Shown piece by piece: positions 61,040 through 64,000 of a stretch of DNA of 64,000 nt. The stretch covers positions 2,035,830-2,099,829 of the forward strand of contig NC_057380.1 of NCBI RefSeq assembly GCF_016906535.1. The letters are read 5' to 3'. The position numbers were made by a program, and so were the translations under genes. Below the pieces are notes generated by a model. It was not told where the DNA came from. It made no database searches and saw only the letters and a program-made list of their open reading frames with translations. Position 1 is the stretch's first letter. Each line of letters begins with the position of its first letter. The stretch comes from Rhizoctonia solani. Its lineage: Eukaryota; Basidiomycota; Agaricomycetes; Cantharellales; Ceratobasidiaceae.

Positions 61040-61629
61040 TATTGAAATTATCACCCCTCTTCACAATCCCTATACAACCAAAGCAAGCGGAACCTATAGA
61101 AGTCCTGATTGACTCAGGCGCAACCTCCTCATTTATGCCCCCAAACCGCGGAATCACTCCGCTTACCACTCATTGACCTCCCCTCTCCTCGCACCGTAAC
61201 TATGCTCGATGGGTTGAGCCCCCAGGCTGGAAAAATCTGGAAGAAGGCCTCCCTAACCTTCTCCCTTGATGGTAAACAAATGACCAAGACCTTCCTAATC
61301 TGTAACACAGGGTCTCACGCCGCCATCTTGGGATTGAAATGGCTGGACGCACACAACCCAGAGATTGATTGGAATACGCGAACCCTTACCTTCCCTCACG
61401 CCGTACCAGAACACGTGGCCATTGCCGAGGAGGAAGAAGCAGACAAGAACCCGCTTGAAGGAGTACCCTCCAAATACCATAGATACGCCAAGGTATTTGG
61501 AGAGGAGGAATTCAACAAGCTTCCCCCTCATAGGCACTACGATATTGGGATCGAGCTCACAGAAGAGGGTCCCCTGAACTCTCCCCTGTACAGCATGACG
61601 GACGCCGAATCCGCCACTCTCAAGGATTG
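61040..61629 (+). pseudogene. pol: E5 protease and start of pol (cut by E6)
   Basis: Protease active site VLIDSGATSSF (about 61103-61136). After a frame change near 61150 the second part follows, with HAAILGLKWLD (about 61315-61350). Then comes the protease-RT linker (YAKVFGEEEFNKLPPHRHYD; SPLYSMTDAES), which resembles that of E3/E4. It ends at the E6 LTR before the RT palm. Confidence 0.82.
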
Positions 61630-62187
61630 TGTTACAACCTCCTTGAATATACCATTAGAATCGCCCAATTTTTCTATTATTTTTAGTATTTTTTACGGAC
61701 TCTATATCTTTTGTTTTTCGATCACGTGACCTCGGCGCTTATTATGCCGAGATGCCGCGCCGAGATGCCGTGCCAAGGGCGCTTAGGAGAAATCCACGCT
61801 TCTACGCAGTCCGCAGCATGCTTCCTTTTTCCAACATGTACTCTTTTCTCACGCGCACAGACCATGTAGATAGCGCACTTATGTCTATATATACAGCAGG
61901 GAAATTGCTTGGAAACACCAAGTCGATTTTACCTTGTCTCTTACTCACTAGAGAAGGTAGTCAGCCAGCTAAGTAGCCGGCCCTCAGTAGTAACAGAAGC
62001 ACTCACCCCTTGATTAACTCATCACACCTCCCAGGCCTCAGGCCCCCTCGTCGACAGTAGAGTAGTAGAGCGCCTTAAGCGCTATTAGTATAGCCGTTAG
62101 TAGTTAGATTACATAAGCAAGTGTAGTAGTACGGCCTCAAGCGCCCGCCCACTAGCGTGTACCCAACCTCACAGTTGGCGTACGACA
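61630..62187 (+). repeat. E6 5' LTR (558 bp)
   Basis: It begins TGTTACAACCTCC and ends GCGTACGACA. It resembles the E4 LTR throughout with more divergence than between E3 and E4 LTRs. TATATATA lies at about 61887, and AAGTCGATTTTAC at 61920-61932. Confidence 0.9.
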
Positions 62188-62189
62188 TT

Positions 62190-62202
62190 GTAAAATCGAC
62201 TT
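62190..62202 (+). other. E6 self-priming binding site
   Basis: GTAAAATCGACTT, two bases after the LTR, is exactly complementary to 61920-61932. Confidence 0.78.
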
Positions 62203-62703
62203 CTTGTAGGCTTGTTCGACAAGGAGAGGACCCCCTGTACTAGCACAAGGGAAAACACGTGATCTGGGCCACCTTGCGGGGTAGAATAATCAAAAACCCC
62301 CCACCCACACGTAGTACCAAATTGCTATAAGGCAGACGGGCTCTAATCCCCCGCGTACCACGTGTTTCGCCGGAACACAGTAGTTAGCAACCTTAGTCAG
62401 CTGAAACACCCGCTTGTAGAAAACCCGCTCATATCACAATTGCTAGATCTGTTGATTTGTTGTAGGGGCTATCCAACGCTAGGTGCTTGACGCAAAGGTT
62501 TAGCGCCCACATACTACAAAAACCGCCCATAAGTCCTGATATAGGCACCACCCCCCCACGCCGTTTCCAATATTCCATCTACACGCTCTGGCGCCCCTCA
62601 CCCATACTCCCGTCCCTCCAGCCGCTCCTCACGTTGTTCCATTCCAACCCACTCCCAACCGCCCTCTCGCAGCTCATCTCCCACTCCGAGAGACCTGCCA
62701 AGA
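62203..62703 (+). other. E6 leader
   Basis: A leader homologous to that of E4 over most of its length; no gene. The E3 start ATG position reads ATT, as in E4. Confidence 0.6.
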
Positions 62704-63887
62704 ATGGAACCGGAGCCAACCACTGCCGCTCTCCTTGAGGCTATCACAGCCCTCACTGCCACTGTTGGGTCCTTGCAGGCCCAAATCACATCACAAGGCC
62801 AACAGCTCATTGAGCTTAAAGCCATATGCAAGGAAACCGCCAACCTCCTCGGGGATAAAGATCAAGGAGCCCCGCAAGCCCAGCCTGGCCCATCGACTGG
62901 GCCTGTCACTCCTCCCACCCACTTGGGAGGAGAAGCCCACACTCCAGGCACGGTTAGGCCTGGACTCAAGGCCCCATTCCGGCCTTCCAGAGGAACCGGG
63001 TTTGACTCAGAGGAAGAGGAAGAACCAAGGCGCCCCAAAAAGGAGCCTCAAGGAACGCCTAGAAGGCATCTAGGGTCCCTAACCCCCTTTGACGCAGGGT
63101 CCAGCGTAAAACGGCCTAAAATGGACCTCCCAGACCCATACAAGGGAGACTCCAGGGGACGGAAGGCAACCCAGTGGCTAGATCGTATGCTGCTGTGGGT
63201 CGCGCTTCATCGAGATCAATTCAATGAAGAGGAACAAATGGTTGTGTGGATTCTGTACCACATGACAGACAAAGCTGCCGACTGGGCTCTTCCCATTATT
63301 GGGACCATTATCAAGGGCGAGAGGGAAATCCCCCCACCACCATCCCGGCCTTAACGGCCAAATTCAAAGAAGCCTTTGCCGACCCAGATGCAAAGAGGGC
63401 GGCCGCCAGGAAGATTGCCGCATTAACTCAGACCACCACCACGTCTGAGTACGTCACAGAATTCCGCAACCTCATGGCGGAACTTGACTGGAACACTGAG
63501 GCGTACATTGCCCAGTTTACGCGCGGTCTTCACTGGAAGGTGAAAGAACTCCTGTCCACCAAGGACAACATTCCCGACAACAACCTGGAGGCCATATTCG
63601 CCGCTTCGGTCAAAATTGACAACACTCGTCGGGAAAACAAGGAAAACCGCCCCAAAAAGGCTCCCACCAAGGCTCCGGTCGCCACGACCACCTCTACCAC
63701 TAGGGTCCGTTTATCAGAGGACCCCAACTACGTTACCCCAGAGGAGAGGGACCGCCGCCGCGCGTTGGGTCTTTGTGTCAAATGCGGCCAAAAAGGGCAT
63801 GGTATCAAGCAGTGCCCAAATGGTTGGAAGGCCACGATCAAGGAGGTGGCCAAAATAGCCAAGGAATCTGAATCGGGAAAAGACTGA
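62704..63887 (+). pseudogene. gag: E6 gag (one-base gain in capsid)
   Basis: From ATG 62704 (MEPEPTTAALL) the frame gives the coiled coil (TATVGSLQAQITSQGQQLIEL), the linker, and the capsid up to PIIGTIIKGE (about 63325). There one extra base in the GAGAGGG run shifts the frame. The rest continues in the next frame: FADPDAKRAAARKIAALT, FRNLMAELDWNTEAYIAQF, FTRGLHWKVKELL, CCHC knuckle C-VK-C-GQKG-H-GIKQ-C (about 63775-63817). The stop TGA is at 63885-63887. Confidence 0.88.
63875..63881 (+). promoter_or_regulatory. -1 ribosomal frameshift heptamer G GGA AAA (E6)
   Basis: Codons TCG GGA AAA GAC TGA, the same arrangement as in E4 and E5. Confidence 0.75.
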
Positions 63888-63943
63888 AGTCGAGGACTGC
63901 TGCCAAGCCCCCGACTCAGAAGAAGGACATTGTAGATACTTGT

Positions 63944-64000
63944 GTAGGTTAGGTTAGGTTAGGTTAGGTTAGGTTAGGTTAGGTTAGGTTATTGGTTAGG
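63944..64000 (+). repeat. Terminal TTAGG repeat array, probable telomere
   Basis: From 63946 nine perfect AGGTT units (TTAGG in telomere notation) follow each other. One variant unit (ATTGG) and one more TTAGG reach the window end. The G-rich strand runs 5' to 3' outward, as at a right chromosome end. The unit is five bases, not the TTAGGG usual in fungi. The array joins the middle of E6 without any element border. Confidence 0.75.

Larger units (their letters stand above)
58542..61629 (+). mobile_element. E5: Ty3/gypsy element, 5' part, cut by E6
   Basis: It has a 5' LTR (58542-59119), a self-priming site, gag with CCHC knuckle, a frameshift heptamer and the protease. It stops at 61629 where the E6 LTR begins, inside the protease-RT linker. 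The missing 3' part should lie beyond E6 but the window ends in repeats first. It is a different subfamily from E3, E4 and E6: the LTR sequence differs, but length and layout are the same. Confidence 0.85.
61630..63945 (+). mobile_element. E6: Ty3/gypsy element of the E3/E4 family, truncated by terminal repeats
   Basis: A 5' LTR (61630-62187), self-priming site, leader, gag and frameshift heptamer are present. At 63945 the sequence leaves the element (E4 reads on at the equivalent 35811) and becomes TTAGG repeats. All of pol beyond the first 20 or so codons is missing. It is inserted in E5; the first target duplication should be GATTG (61625-61629). Confidence 0.9.

Noticed and set aside
1..64000. 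tRNA or rRNA genes
   Set aside because: I looked for cloverleaf-type boxes and rRNA landmarks and saw none that I could support by eye.

Overview
The window is repeat-dense fungal nuclear DNA, most likely from a basidiomycete of the Agaricomycetes; a Rhizoctonia/Ceratobasidium-type genome is my best guess. The reasons are the many 45-65 nt GT-AG introns, two FunK1-type (fungal-specific) kinase genes, a DUF3632-like gene, a Zn2Cys6 regulator, a small thaumatin-like protein, a Tnp2-type DNA transposase and chromodomain Ty3/gypsy elements. The species call is inference.

Layout. (1) 1-20913: a minus-strand Ty3/gypsy element (E1) running off the left edge. It is split inside its reverse transcriptase by a complete 11.6-kb LTR element (E2, 2228-13838, TSD GCTTT). 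E2 has an E1-like leader and primer site and a long Gag-like coding region, but no visible protease, RT, RNase H or integrase. (2) 20914-42290: the remains of a Tnp2-type DNA transposon. An unidentified plus-strand gene ('gene A', about 22261-31241) and a minus-strand Tnp2-like transposase gene (about 41771-31576) face each other tail to tail. Each was hit by a self-priming chromodomain Ty3/gypsy element: E3 in gene A (24876-31118, minus, TSD AGCGG) and E4 in the transposase (33482-39732, plus, TSD CCATT). The 5' exons of gene A also occur as a 0.88-kb inverted copy, into which E1 inserted. (3) 42300-58540: the gene-bearing island. It holds a 207-bp MITE, a DUF3632-like gene, a thaumatin-like gene, a second MITE, a 16-exon-scale Zn2Cys6 transcription factor, and two adjacent FunK1 kinase genes, both with broken frames. 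(4) 58542-64000: two more Ty3/gypsy elements (E5 interrupted by E6). E6 is cut just after its gag-pol frameshift site by an array of TTAGG repeats running to the window end, which looks like a chromosome end.

How the parts relate. E3, E4, E5 and E6 share an architecture: 558-578 bp LTRs, a gag with coiled coil, capsid and CCHC knuckle, and pol in the -1 frame. Where the parts survive, pol runs protease-RT-RNase H-integrase-chromodomain. They appear to prime reverse transcription by folding back the start of their own RNA. E1 and E2 use another primer site (TGGTGACCACCGCAGGG) and have a much longer 5' gag region with a conserved domain I do not recognise. Nesting gives a relative order: E1 before E2, the DNA transposon before E3 and E4, and E5 before E6 before the terminal repeat. 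Exon borders and protein calls were made by eye from translations and splice signals; no database search was possible.
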